Assembly: GCA_022702545.1 (NCBI GenBank)
Contig: JAHRBC010000001.1
Coordinates: 7,254,001 to 7,318,000 of the forward strand
Direction: 5' to 3'
Source: Phycomyces nitens
Taxonomy: Eukaryota > Mucoromycota > Mucoromycetes > Mucorales > Phycomycetaceae
Length of the DNA stretch: 64,000 nt
Position numbers and translations under genes: made by a program. The notes beneath the pieces are model-generated. The model was given only the letters and a program-made list of their open reading frames with translations, was not told the origin of the DNA and ran no database searches. Below are positions 28,401 through 40,456 of the stretch, piece by piece. Positions within the stretch are counted from its first letter, which is position 1. Every line of letters starts with the position of its first letter.

Positions 28401-29494
28401 GTAATCCTCAACTATGTGCTCTAGCAAAGAGCTTATTTTTATTTGAAAATCCCATTTGAATTACATATAAAGAATACTATTAAGCTTTTTGTATATATGT
28501 ATATTTGCATAAGATACCTCATCTCGAAATCTAATACTCCTATAGCCATACGGGAAGGAGGATAGATTGTGATACAGACAAGAAAGACCTTATGCTTTCA
28601 TTTATCCCTCTATACAGATAGCATAATCAAGGGATATTTATAATCACATATCTAAATGCACTAAAGCCATTGGACTTTTTATGCCTTGTACTCTACACAT
28701 TGGGAGACCAATGAATATATGAAGGTATTGGTGATGCACCAATGCAACTGTATACATTATCTATCTTTAAGCAATATAATTCCAAAAGAGATCTGCTACT
28801 GGAACTATTGACTTTTCAGGACTTGGATTTCCATCCATGCCTTTTTTTCTTATATAGATATAGATGTGTGTGTATATATATATTTTTTGGTCAGCAAGAA
28901 AGATTGAAAGATATCTTTTATAATACTTTCTTTTTTGTATTGAATATTCGACTACCTTGCGAAATTCTATTTTCTTAATGCCTCTTTTTTTTCTTGTTAA
29001 TAAAGAAAATATTCTAAACAAGGTCTTGTCCTTGCTGAATAGAATACATTCTGGATCATATCCAGACAGCTTTGTCTGGAACTCACAAGCACTCCATATA
29101 TATCTTGGTACAATTGTATAAAATGCAATTTCTGCTATCAATAGGATCCAAGTACCCCTCCCAAAAAGATGTTCGTATGCAATGGACAATCTAATAAAAC
29201 GTTTCTATTTATTTATCGATTGTAATGATTGCCTCTGCACATGTATTCTAAATTGTTTATGTTTGCCACTGCTAACATGGAAGAAAATTCTTTTAATGGC
29301 TAGTTTGTTGGTGAGAACACTATTTATTTATTTATTAATTATAAACCAAGAAAACATGACAGTGTTAATAGACTAATGTGCTAATGTTTGCATGTGTTTT
29401 GTGAGAACTAAAAGATAATGTTTTACAGTGCATTGTACCAATGCTTAAATCATAAAGTGAGTTCAATTGTACCCTTTGCACACCAGATAGCACT

Positions 29495-29525
29495 ATTATT
29501 GTTTATTATTATTATTATTATTATT
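29495..29525. repeat. (ATT)n microsatellite
   Basis: A run of about eight ATT units in intergenic DNA. A shorter run follows at about 29595-29611. Confidence 0.9.
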
Positions 29526-30445
29526 GGTCTTTTTAATTGATCCCAAAAACAGAGCATGAATGATATGGATCTATTTGTTTGGCCCTAATATTTAATTATT
29601 ATTATTATTACCATTATCTTGGGAGTAACAGTAAAAGAAAAAGAAACAAAGTCTATAAACTGTTGGGAACCCAACCAAGGCCTCAAGTCAATTATTCAAT
29701 CTAGAGAATAATGGCAATCACTAAACCCAAAGGAAATGCAAGATGTTGTAATTGACGCATATCTTAGGGTTAAGCCAGGGCAATGTGGCAATAAACGAAT
29801 AGACGAATAAACGAATAGCCGATATATTTGGTAAGATCGGCTTTTATCGGTCAAATTTCAAAGTTTGAAAACGGTTATTTTATACGAGATTGAATATTCG
29901 ATAAAAATGATGAAAATAAAAATAATAATAATACTGATCCAAAATCTTTGTTTGCTTTTTTTTTCGTATTTCGTATTTTGTCTTGTTATTTGTTGTGCGA
30001 AATATTTAAAAATCTGCTGTCTAGATAGTACAATTGATTCTGTGCTATTAATAATAAATAAATAAACATAACCCTTGCTTATGAGGATCACAAACCCCAA
30101 TAAAAAACATTCTATTGGGAAACGGATATATATATATATGTAAAATGGGTATCTAGGTAATCCTGGACCAGAATTGGAATATCTAACCCTGGCTTTGGTG
30201 CAAAAATAATCTGTACAAATGTCGGGACCCGGGTCAGAATAATACCCGCCTTATGCTGCAAATAACGCTAGGGAATTTAAAATAGAAAAATAAAGGCAGG
30301 GGATAAACATGATTACCGAGTGTCTGGATTGTGTCGTGGATCGATTACCATGGTGACACAATGGACATACGGCAAGGCAAATCCGTGGTCACAAGGATAA
30401 TTTTAGAGTGTGTAAAAGTAGAGAGAATGTAGATTGTAGATGGCC

Positions 30446-30508
30446 CATGAGCCGTGAACCGTGAACCGTGAACCGTGAACCGTGAGCCATGAACCATGAG
30501 CTATGAAC
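30446..30508. repeat. GTGAACC minisatellite with degenerate units
   Basis: About nine 7-base units. Four central copies read GTGAACC exactly, and the flanking copies drift to GTGAGCC, ATGAACC, ATGAGCT and ATGAACC. It lies in gene-free DNA. Confidence 0.85.
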
Positions 30509-31411
30509 CAACCGGTATGATACTGGTGCTATTACTTGCAATGAATATAATGGTGTCGGGTCCCCATATTTGTTTCTTCTTTTTTTTTTAAAAAAAAAAA
30601 AAGAATTGTGTTCTGACGATAGCTGTCTATATCCATGTTTTGTTAGAAGGACACTGATGCAGACGTGTGTTCTGGTGATATATTTACGCGTCCGTTTGTT
30701 CTGTATCTAGGCAACCTGACTCTGTACGAGAATTGTTTTGATAGAGTGAAAATGTTCAATTCACGAATTTGTCTTTTTGAATATATAATGTGCAATAGAA
30801 ATGGTTTCAGCTAGCTTGTGTAGCCGAAACCTGTGTTCATCTCTTGCCCCTTTGTTTTTTATTATTATTATTATTTTATTCAGTCTGTGTAAGCCATGAG
30901 GGTTACCTTGTTAACCAAACTAGCGCCATTACCTCTTGATGAGCAAGACTAGATAACATATACAAGGACCCATGCTTATGGGCTTCTCAATTGGCGTGTA
31001 AACAAGAGATTTCTGTCTTTTTTTCTTTTTGCACACACAAAAATCATTTGTCCATATTAGGACCAAAATGAATTTGTGAACCATTGGGGCCATTAAAACA
31101 ATGCCCCCCTTTCAATTGTTTGTAATGCTATTTACTCCTGCAGAACCAATTCATGTCTACTTGTTCTATATGATCAATGATATATATATACACATATATA
31201 TATATTTGTGTATCAACCTTGTTATAATCACCATATTTTAAAAATAACTTGTTTGTAGGATAATATTTGTTTTATTTATAATAATAATTTAACCGAATAA
31301 AGCCTATTCGCGCTTTTGATGACTATGGCGGTGCTGCGTTTCAAAGGTACGCAAGTGTCACAGCTCCCCCTTTCTATTAGCATGATGCAATCATTCTTGA
31401 CAGCAACCCAA

Positions 31412-32560
31412 TCAAAAGGCCTCGACTACCTTCTTTGCCGGTTTCACAGAGGTCGCCTTTGCGGCGGCGATTTTCTTTTGTTGGGCATTGTATGTCAAAC
31501 GATAAAAGTTGATAAAGAGGAAGAGGTATGATGTCAGGAGCGAGCAGCCAAACATGGCAGCAGACTCTTTGCCAGCACAGTTTCCAAAGTTGGGAAGGAT
31601 TTTGGTATAGTTGTAGGCATAATAGGTATAGGTACAGGCATAGACGACAAGGAGATCAATGACAAACTGAGTAATCTGCATGGTTGTCAGATACTTCTTC
31701 CACCAGATCTTTGCACCCGAGGAAGTGCGGAAATAGTAATAGTACATCAGTACATGGACGGTAAGGTTTAGAACGATGGGAACCCAGGACTATAGGAAGA
31801 AGAAGAAAAAAAGAAGAGTCAATATACTCCCAATTCACGTGTATTGTCAGCCTTGTTTACTTACGACTGTCGTTTCCCCAACGATCTGAGAATAGCATAG
31901 AGCCAAGGTCATGCTGTGGTGGAAGTAATGCAAGAACTCTGCAAGTCGATTGGTAAGCCAACCATTCTAAGCAATATTCACCAGAACCCATTCCAAACTT
32001 ACCCAGCTTCTTCTTCTTGGCCACCATAAACACAGTATCCGCCAGTTCCCAAAACTTGACGAGATAGTTGAGGTAGTAGATGGCATTCAGTTCCTGTGAG
32101 AGTGAGCTTGGGTCACAGAGTGCGTAATAGAGACCCTTTGTGGAGAGCATGGGTACGAGTTGCTCTACTAACAGCAGCAGCAATGTGCCAGACACGGCAG
32201 TCAAGAGTAGATTGTGGATCTGAAAGAGGGTTTTGAACTTGAATGGTGCAGAGTTGCGCATCATGTACTCTCCACCGAATATAACAGCATAGTATGTAAG
32301 GCAGGTAATGACAACTGAAGATGGTTTATGAACATGGACACGAACATGAACATGGACATGGACACGGTTTATGGTTAGCAAAGACGTCTTTTTTGTCATC
32401 TCTTATGCTTACCTTCAGACAATGTAGAGAATCGTGTAACACCAGGAACAAACTCAAATTCAGAGACACGGATGCCGGTTGCAAGGTATCCAAGCTTGTC
32501 AAAAATGTCATAGAAATAGATGCCAAATGGTCTATCTATGCTAAAGTGGATGAGGGTCAT
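31412..32560 (-). CDS. Very-long-chain fatty acid elongase, Elo2/Elo3 type
   Basis: The model is complement join(32413-32560, 32003-32314, 31865-31938, 31412-31789), 303 residues, frame exact. The product starts MTLIHFSIDRPFGIYFYDIF. Family signatures are VVITCLTYYAVIFGGEYMM, KFWELADTVFMVAKKKKLEF (KxxExxDT box), the histidine box HYFHH crossing exon 3, SWVPIVLNLTVHVLMYYYYF (HVxMYxYY box) and GCSLLTSYLFLFINFY. About seven membrane segments are expected. The enzyme is the condensing 3-ketoacyl-CoA synthase of ER fatty-acid elongation, and the sequence is closest in feel to yeast Elo2/Elo3, which make C20-C26 acyl chains for sphingolipids. The C-terminus is Lys-rich (KKIAAAKATSVKPAKKVVEAF region) without a strict KKxx end. 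It is divergent from the Coq1-type gene, 729 bp apart. The intron upstream of exon 2 contains a purine-rich GACATGAACATG repeat. Confidence 0.95.
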
Positions 32561-33289
32561 TGAGAGTGCTTGACAGGTGGAGAAAGAGGACAAGGGAAGA
32601 GAAAGAGTGAAAGATTGGTTTATAAATACAAATTTTATTCTTTTTATCATTTTGAAACACTCTGGCGCCGACCAAATCTTGCCTGTTTTGCGCAGAGAGA
32701 TTACAGTACGATGATCAAATGAAGGAATACCCTTCCCCTTGACAAAAACAAATAAACAAAAAGGCAACAGATTATACATGTGCACCAATCTGTCTCTCTC
32801 TAGCTTACACACACACAGTCTGAAAACAGCCATTAATTGAGATTCGAGAATATAATAAAATAAATCCCTTGTAAAATACCAGGGTTATATGTGAATATAT
32901 ATATACATGTATATAAAATATACAAAAATAGGCAGCCCTGCATAATATTTAGGAGCCAAAACACAAAAAAAAGCATATACACACATATATATACACGATA
33001 GAGCCCCCCTCACTCCCTCCCCTCCCCCCCTCCCCTCCACCCCCTTGTTTCCATGGTATCTCATCTTCATAATATAAAACACGCTATCTTGCCTCTTACA
33101 TATTTGTATTCTACACTATTTGACAATATTTCCCCAAAGAAGTACTCAAGGGGTGACTGCTTGGAATGAGAACTCAGTTGCGTCAACTTGTAATTTTTTT
33201 TTATTTTTTTTTATTTTTCATTCACAGTATAGGCCAGGACAGGATGTGAGGGGGAGGGGTGACTGTAGGAGAACAAGCCTGGTCAAACA

Positions 33290-34870
33290 ATGTTATCTGT
33301 TTTGCGCGTTCGAACCATTAGAGGACAAACTGTCCGTACACTCTATCAATCGGCTGCAGCCTTGCACACCACACGCCCTGCATTCACTACAGCTAAAGAG
33401 ATCTCACCACTTGGAAAGATTGCCCAGGGCATCAATGTGATTCGCTCAACTGTCCTGAATTCATCTCTCAAACAAGCCCTCAAATCCCCAGCCAAGCCAG
33501 TTCCATTTACTGGTGAGGCTGCAACATGGAACCAGGCGATCCGTGAGGCACAGAGCCTGGTAGAGACAGAGACCGAACGTATGATCGACCCTGCTCAATT
33601 AGTAGGACGCGACCTATGGGAACTCAAGGGCAACATTGGAAAGCTACTCGGCAGTGGCCATCCTTTTCTTGATACTGTAGCCAAGCATTACTTTAGTGGC
33701 GAGGGCAAATACGTCCGTCCCTTGCTGGTCTTGTTGATTGCCCAGGCAACTAGCATTGCCCCTAAAAAGCCAGAGTGGGTCCATGTAGACTATCAGTCAA
33801 TCGATACACCCATCTCCCACAACCTCGAAAACATCACGTCCAAGGATGCCTTTGACCAGGATATCCACTACACACCATCCATCACCAACCAGGGATGTTC
33901 AATTTTGCCAACTCAGAGACGTCTGGCCGAGATATCCGAGATGATCCACACTGCCTCTCTCCTCCATGACGATGTAATCGATGCATCAGAGACACGTCGC
34001 AACCTGCCTTCTGCCAATGCTAGCTTTGGAAACAAGATGGCTGTGCTTGGTGGTGACTTTTTGCTGGCCCGTGCATCGATTGCACTTGCCCGTCTCCGTA
34101 ACGCAGAATGCACAGAGTTGATGGCCACTTGTATTGCAAATCTTGTCGAAGGAGAGTTTATGCAGCTTAAGAACTCAGAGGATGGAAAGACTGGTGGTGA
34201 AAAGGGAAAACGCAACACGTTTGACTATTATATGGAAAAGACATACATGAAGACTGGAAGCTTGATTGCCCAGAGCTGCAAGGCATCTGCTGTGCTTGGT
34301 GGCAGTACCCATGAAGTATCGGGTATTGCCTACACGTTTGGTCGCCATCTTGGGCTTGCGTTTCAGGTACATAAATATTTATACATTGTGAATATTTTAA
34401 TTTTAATCGTCTATACATTTCAGTTGATAGACGACATGCTTGACTTTACAGTATCAGCAGCAGATCTTGGCAAGCCAGCCGGTGCAGATCTGAAGCTTGG
34501 ATTGGCCACTGCTCCTGTCTTGTTTGCCTGGGAAGAGTTCCCGGCCCTTGAGCCTCTTATCAAACGCAAGTTTTCTGAAGAAGGAGATGAAGAGCAGGTA
34601 AAGTCTTGATGATAATGATAATGATAATGGTCAATGCGCAATTGTGTGTGTGTGTGTATGGTAGGGTACGAATGTTTTGATTTCTGACATCATGATATTG
34701 CATCATAGGCAAGACTCTATGTGTATCAGAGTGACGGATTAAAAAAGACATTGGGTTTGGCAGAAAAGCATTGCCAATTGGCCATCGATTCTCTCCACCA
34801 ACTTCCTCCTTCTGATGCTCGTTCTGCCTTGGTCCAATTGACCCAGAAGCTATTGACAAGAAGGTCTTGA
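33290..34870 (+). CDS. COQ1: Mitochondrial polyprenyl diphosphate synthase for ubiquinone side chain
   Basis: The model is join(33290-34366, 34424-34597, 34709-34870), 470 residues, all introns phase 0. The N-terminus MLSVLRVRTIRGQTVRTLYQ is Arg-rich, lacks acidic residues and is likely a mitochondrial presequence. Seen motifs are the GKYVRPLLVLL substrate site, TQRRLAEISEMIHTASLLHD leading into the first aspartate-rich motif DDVID (residues 227-231), GGDFLLARAS, EGEFMQL, and the second aspartate-rich motif LIDDMLDFT near residue 360 at the start of exon 2. Exon 3 completes the fold, ending LTQKLLTRRS. The enzyme adds isopentenyl units to a prenyl diphosphate to make the long tail of coenzyme Q in the matrix. 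Tail length cannot be read from sequence. A 40-residue stretch before TQRRLAE is longer than in bacterial homologues, as in fungal Coq1. Confidence 0.95.
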
Positions 34871-35268
34871 TCTCAAGTCAAGGCTGGACTGGCACACTTT
34901 AGATATTATTTACACTTTTATATATATATATAATATTATATAACTCATTACAGGTAAAAATCAAGATGAAATAAACCCAAGGATCATTAGATAAATATTT
35001 ATACGTTTAATTTCTTATCTTTTTTAAAAAGAAGGAATCTCCTTGTCCATTTTACTTTACACGTCTTGGACTTTTCTTTTTTCAAATCCACAATAATGAA
35101 TAGAGAAAGGATATGGTATATCTATTATAGAGGATATCAATGGTTATAAAATAAGAAAGAAAAAGAAAAAAGAGACCATGGTGGCATCTGTACCTCATAC
35201 ACTCGCTTTTTATATATATATATATAAAAATAAAAAGCAAAAAAAAATATTATCATGGATGAATTTGT

Positions 35269-38213
35269 CTATTGTACGCGAGGGTTGTCCATGACCATAC
35301 TCTCAGGTTCAGCAGAAGTTACACTGGCAGAAGTACCGGGTGCTTGGTTCAAGACATCGTCCAGGCTCACATGGCGAGAGAGTTCGTTGAATACCTAAGG
35401 TAAGGGTAAGGGTAAGGGTGTGAGATAAAGAGCAACAGAAATCAGTCACTTACAGTCTCGTCCACGGGAATGATTGATTTGCGTCTAAACTGTTGGTATT
35501 GGGCAGGAGGATGGTCGAATTGTTGCTAAGAAAAACAGTTTAGAAAAAAAAAACCAGAATGGCCCAGTATAATAGATAATAATAATAAACTCACCATGTC
35601 TGGGTGGATCTCATCAGTGTGTTCGGCAGCATTATCTGATTCGGCATCGGTCTCTTCGTCTGTAGAGTTGTCCTCTGTTTCGTCCAGATCCATACCTTCG
35701 TCCGAGACTAGTAACCGCACGTTAATCACCAATATATCGCACACACTCTTGTAAATCTTACCAAGTTTGGCTGGGAATGACCACTCTTGAGGAACAGTTG
35801 GGCCACAGTTTGTGTCCACGATAATTGGACCCATTACTTTCTGTTGCAATGCCTTCCAGTTCTCTTCTCTCTCCTTTTGTCTCTTGCGCTCCCTAAGGAC
35901 AGGTGAGAAATCAGATATAGGTGTTGAATATACTTACAGTTGGCGCTGCTGCTTGTAATGGTTGGCACATTCGTCAAACAGAACCGGGTTGATCTCCATA
36001 CACAGCTTTAACGCGGTATAGACCAAGCCAAGGATTGTCCTAAACACACACACACACACACACACACATTCTTTTTAGGCCCTGTTATTTAATTAGCTTT
36101 GCTTACTTGTTCCAGTGAGACTTTGAGGTCTTGTAGAGAGCAGGGAACACAATGGGCATAATCACATTGATATTTTCAGCCATTAAGCTGATCACATAAT
36201 CGTTATTCCAGTAATACAGAGCACGTTCAGCCACCTAAAATAGAGTCCGCCACCAAGAAGAGATAAATGAGATGATGATGATATGCACTGATTATCATCT
36301 CTTGTTGCCCCCTATAACTTACCTGGAAATGGGAACTAGAGACACACTGACCAAGTTTTGTGAATAGGGGGACAGAAATACGCTGGAATTCATAGGCATC
36401 AATGACATCCAATATCTCCTCAATCTCATTAAGGAACATAACCTCCTTGGGACTGTTGACCTTTGGCCAGTAACGGAACAAACCAGTGATGACCTTGTGT
36501 AAAGAAAATATAAAAAATAAATAAATATAATAACAACCATGATGACATCTTGTTGCTGGCAACCCTTACCTCTTGAGTCAATGCTGGATCCTTTTCCAAG
36601 AACTGGACGACACAATAGGCCAGCTGGGGGTGGTAGAGCACCAGCGACTTGACCTTGTGGAGAGGAATAAGGGCCTTTGTGAGGAACATCTTGTGCTCTT
36701 CCTTTAATGGCAAGGCAAATCCATTGATGATACTGCCGAGGATTTCGAGTAGTTCAGCAATGCCATTGTGGCGCTCTGTTTCGTAGATGAACTGGAAAAA
36801 GATGTTGTTGATCGAGCGACGGATAAATGCTCGAAGGTTGAGGAATTTGCCATAGATGCGATGAAGGGTTGTCTTTAGGAAATCACGTTCGCGAGGATCT
36901 TCACTATCAAACAGTTCCAACAACTTCTTGGGTGAGTCTAATCAATGGCCTGGAGCAGACTTACCTGGTGAATGAATTTGTGATCAATGTGCTTCTTTGC
37001 GTAATTGATGTTGAATTCAGGAGACTCTAGGAATCTCAAGAAGAACTCGTACACGATCTGAAGATGTGGCCAAGCAAGTTCCAGCACAGGCTCATCTTCT
37101 TCAGGATCAAACGCATCTCCGACTGGATTTACTTGGGGAGGAATAGGACGGAAGAGGTTGATGACAAACTATGAGCAGCCATGATCAGTGTCTGTGTCTG
37201 TGTCTATACGCAAATATCGGTGCCTACCATTGTTACGATTTCTGGATAGACTGGCTCCAGCAATACACCTCGTGTCATGTTGATATGCTCAAGAATCTCT
37301 TGGAGCGTATGGCGCTTGATTTCCTTTTCACGCAGCTCAGCCGAGGCATCGCTGAAATCAAACACAACCTGGCACTGGCGCAACTTTTGGATAAACAGAT
37401 CCTGGCGCATATGGGGAGGGACCTCTAGGACAATGAAATCAAAAATTATGCTCTTTTGGCAAATACTGCTTTACCATGGAAGCCAGGAGTCTTTTCCAAT
37501 TGGACCTTTTCAGTCACATAGAAGCGAGATGATTTCTGACGTCTGGGGGCCTTGCTGATGGGGATCTGATCCTTGGGTGCATTCTTGAGTCTATTGAGAG
37601 GGCCAGTCTTTGGAATGTCACGCTCGGCGCCTGTCTTTTGGTGAGGATTGTGCATGAATGAAACAGCGTGGGGGCTGTTGCGGGGGATCTTTTGCTGGGT
37701 TTAATATGTATATATAAAGATGAGAAAGAGAGAGAGAGAGAAAAGAGAGACGCGAAGGTAAATAAATAAATAAAATAATAATGATAATGATGAATGTTAT
37801 ATATATATAATATACATATATAATATATACATATTATACACATATAGACTTGATCTATGTATTGTTATCTGATTTACCATATCAGCACTCTCTTCTGCAT
37901 TGACGACTACAATAGAGGGAGCTGGACTAGAGGCCACTGTAGCACTGCTGCTACTGGTAACTGAGGGTTGCATGGTATCAATAGGTGGGATGGCAACTGG
38001 AGATGGTATGGGAATGCTTTGCTGTGGCTCCGGTTGGGTGTGACCGTTTACTGGCCCGGCAGGTTTGTCGTTTGAAGGTGTTTTTGTCCTCGAGAGCTAT
38101 TTCAAAAATATCAAGATGACTGAGTCAAGAACAAGAAGAACAAGAACAAGTCCATGAAATATGTTAATCATAACAAAAAAAAAGGATACGACTCCTTTCC
38201 AGCCTTTCATCAT
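35269..38213 (-). CDS. Protein phosphatase 2A regulatory subunit B' (B56/Rts1 type)
   Basis: Thirteen exons: complement join(38190-38213, 37878-38096, 37475-37694, 37228-37424, 36965-37168, 36570-36926, 36323-36493, 36107-36234, 35938-36039, 35762-35892, 35595-35707, 35454-35525, 35269-35394), 687 residues, frame exact. It starts [19 protein letters not shown] (first exon only 8 codons; its GTATCC donor is the weakest call). A Ser/Pro-rich disordered N-terminus precedes the B56 HEAT-repeat core: [96 protein letters not shown] and [20 protein letters not shown]. An acidic C-terminal tail follows. The subunit steers the PP2A catalytic core to substrates; in yeasts it acts in stress response, septins and centromere cohesion. 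The intron between exons 5 and 6 is only about 38 bp. Introns also hold a (CA)n run and GTAAGG repeats. Confidence 0.94.
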
Positions 38214-38726
38214 CGGAATCTAAAGAACAAGAGCTAGAGGTGGGAACTAGAGAATGATGTTAGAATGCATTTCTTTGTCTGCCAAACTTACACAGACAAA
38301 CAAGATGGTGCGATGAAGCGATAATTGGACTGAATGACAATAATGATAAATAAGCCTGCTGTTCTAGCCAAGGTCAAAAGAATAGACTAACAAGAGCGTG
38401 AAAAAAAAAGGATAGGATACGGTAAACCGAGAAGGAAAGACTAAAAGAGAGAGAGAAAGGAACAAGTAAGACCGACAATTAAGGGGAAGCCAGCCTTTTT
38501 TTTTCCTCTTTCTTTTTCGTTGTTCTACAGTGCTAATATCAATATATACATGCACATATTGTAATTATTTTTATTTTGGCGGGCAAACGGGCGGAATAGT
38601 TTCCATATATTTTTTTAAAAAAAATAAATAAATTGTTATTATAAAATCCAAAAAGCTTATATGAGAGGTAAAGAGCATCCTTTTGGCAACCTTGTCGACA
38701 AGAGGTAGTCTGTATTATATCATAGA

Positions 38727-40068
38727 ATGATCAGAAACCTCAGGCCTGTAAGTTTGTTTTTTTAAATAAATAAAAAGATTGGTCAATTGAGATATATGCT
38801 AGTTGGCTGTAGTCGGAGGCGTCGCACTCGACATCACTGGCACTATCCAGCCCAGCTCTCGCTCGGTTCTCAATACTTCCACACCAGGCAAGGTCAAGCA
38901 GAGTCTGGGTGGTGTGGGTAGAAATGTGTGTGAGGCTGCAATGAGGACAGGTGCTCCTAGTATTATGGTGTCCACAACAGGCCAGGACTTGGCAGGAACA
39001 ACCATTAGAGAAGGCATGCGTCTGATTGGGATGGTAAGAGTAATAATAATAAAAAGAAGTTGTCAGGCTCATCAGACGGATTCTTTAGGACACCAAGTAT
39101 ATTACCACTTGCTCAACACATTCAACTGCTGCAAGTATCATTCTGAATAACCAAAGGGTTACTAAACATCATCTTAGGTCTACAATGCTTTGCATTCCGG
39201 AGATGGTCAGCTGGTGGCAGCAGTAGCAGACATGGACATCTTTGACAGTCTTGAATCATCCACTGCAAGTCAATGGCCAAATCGATTGAACATCATTGAC
39301 ATTCATATATTTTTTCAGGTCAGGGCAAGTTTGGAAGACATCCAACCGGGATTGGTTTGTATGGATGGCAATATCAGCTCAGATCTTATGCGGACTATTG
39401 GCCTTTACTGCAAACAGGCAAATGTGCCCTGTAAGATTATATGTAGATTTGTATTTTAAGAATGATGATGAAGCTAATGGCCATTTGGCAGTGTTCTTTG
39501 AGCCGACATCTGTACCAAAGGCACTAAAGGTATTCGAGCACCAGATCATATCTTCTGGGGCAGTGCATTATGTGTCCCCAAATCAATACGAATTAGAGGC
39601 CATGGTGGACACAGCCCGCAAGCTGTTTCCTGCAGTGGAGCACAGTAAGATCATGATCAAAAAGACCCCTGATATTGTGTCAAGGGTGCTTCCAATGGCG
39701 CACTATCTATCGCACTTTGTACCAAACATCATCACGAAGCTGGGGGAATATGGCTGTCTTTTGGTCACCAACAACCAATCGCATCTCCATTCTCAGTACT
39801 TTCCGCCAGAGACCATTGAGCCCTCGGCCATCAAGAGCGTTACAGGAGCTGGAGATTGGTAACCATGATCTGCTTTATGCCCTAGGACTAATCCATGTAT
39901 AGTTTTGTGGGCACTCTGCTTGCCAATCTGTTGTTGCTAGGTACAGCCAATAAGGCTAATTGGACAGACATGATACAGCAGTCACAAAGGGCGTCCATAT
40001 TGACTCTGCAATCTGATCTGGCAGTGAGTACGGCAATCAACCAGACACTGCTGGTCAAGACTGCCTGA
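38727..40068 (+). CDS. PfkB-family sugar kinase, pseudouridine-kinase type
   Basis: The model is join(38727-38747, 38803-39033, 39178-39264, 39319-39430, 39492-39858, 39903-40068), 327 residues. The 7-codon first exon (MIRNLRP) is inferred because the frame at 38803 has a stop directly upstream, a good acceptor (GCTAG) and no ATG. Seen are LAVVGGVALDITGTI, KQSLGGVGRNVCEAAMRTGA (PfkB signature 1, Gly-Gly), the ALHSGDGQLVAAVADMDIFD region, CMDGNIS, FFEPTSVPKA and the catalytic C-terminal TGAGDCFVGTLLANLL with the Asp base. 'DITGTI...TSTPGKVKQSLGGVGRN' is the pattern of the kinase half of fungal pseudouridine-5'-phosphate glycosidase/kinase fusions, but no glycosidase domain is present upstream here. 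Exon 3 uses a GC donor (GCAAGT); since that 54-bp segment has no in-frame stop, it might instead be retained. It is divergent to the PP2A subunit gene. Confidence 0.8.
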
Positions 40069-40456
40069 TTGTGAGGGTCAAGCAGATATTTAATAAACGA
40101 TCTTAAATGTGCCAATTAGTCAATTCATACTCAGATAGCATTATATATATACACATATATATGTATATCTTTCTAGACAAGGGTAAAAGAAACAAGGCAC
40201 TATTGGGAATCTGCATCATTTTTGGCTGGCCAATTCTATTTCATTGAGCGAAAATAGGCAGATCCTGTGTGTGTGTATGTGTGTGTGTGTGGGGGAGGAT
40301 ATTTATATGTGTATTTATAATATAATATATTATTTAGCCGAGAAAATAGCCAGCTGTGACTGATTTTATTTTCAGCCCAGGGTGGCCGACCCCTCCTGCA
40401 AATAAAATGGCCGCGAAACTCCAGTTTGTATTTTCACCTCTTCATCTTCAAGAAAA

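Larger units (their letters stand above)
24906..31411. other. Long gene-poor region (6.5 kb)
   Basis: AT-rich DNA with microsatellites and no gene I can defend. Frames that I could not assign include minus 26255-26557, minus 27531-27802 and minus 28767-29189. The last reads AYEHLFGRGTWILLIAEIAF in part and may be a transposon remnant, but no signature is clear. A T-loop-like GGTTCGATTC at 27036 followed by a T run was tested as a tRNA and fails because the arms do not pair. Confidence 0.4.

Noticed and set aside
28767..29189. 140-codon minus-strand frame, possibly a transposon-derived protein
   Set aside because: No catalytic motif, half of it is low-complexity Lys/Tyr/Ile, and no terminal repeats were found.
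35396..35420. TAAGGG repeats suggesting an internal telomere sequence
   Set aside because: TAAGGG is not a permutation of TTAGGG or its complement. The run is only about four units and lies in an intron next to a splice site.
38803..39150. Reading the PfkB kinase as starting at 38803
   Set aside because: That codon is TTG directly after an in-frame TAG and a splice acceptor. A short upstream ATG exon with a perfect GTAAGT donor explains it better.
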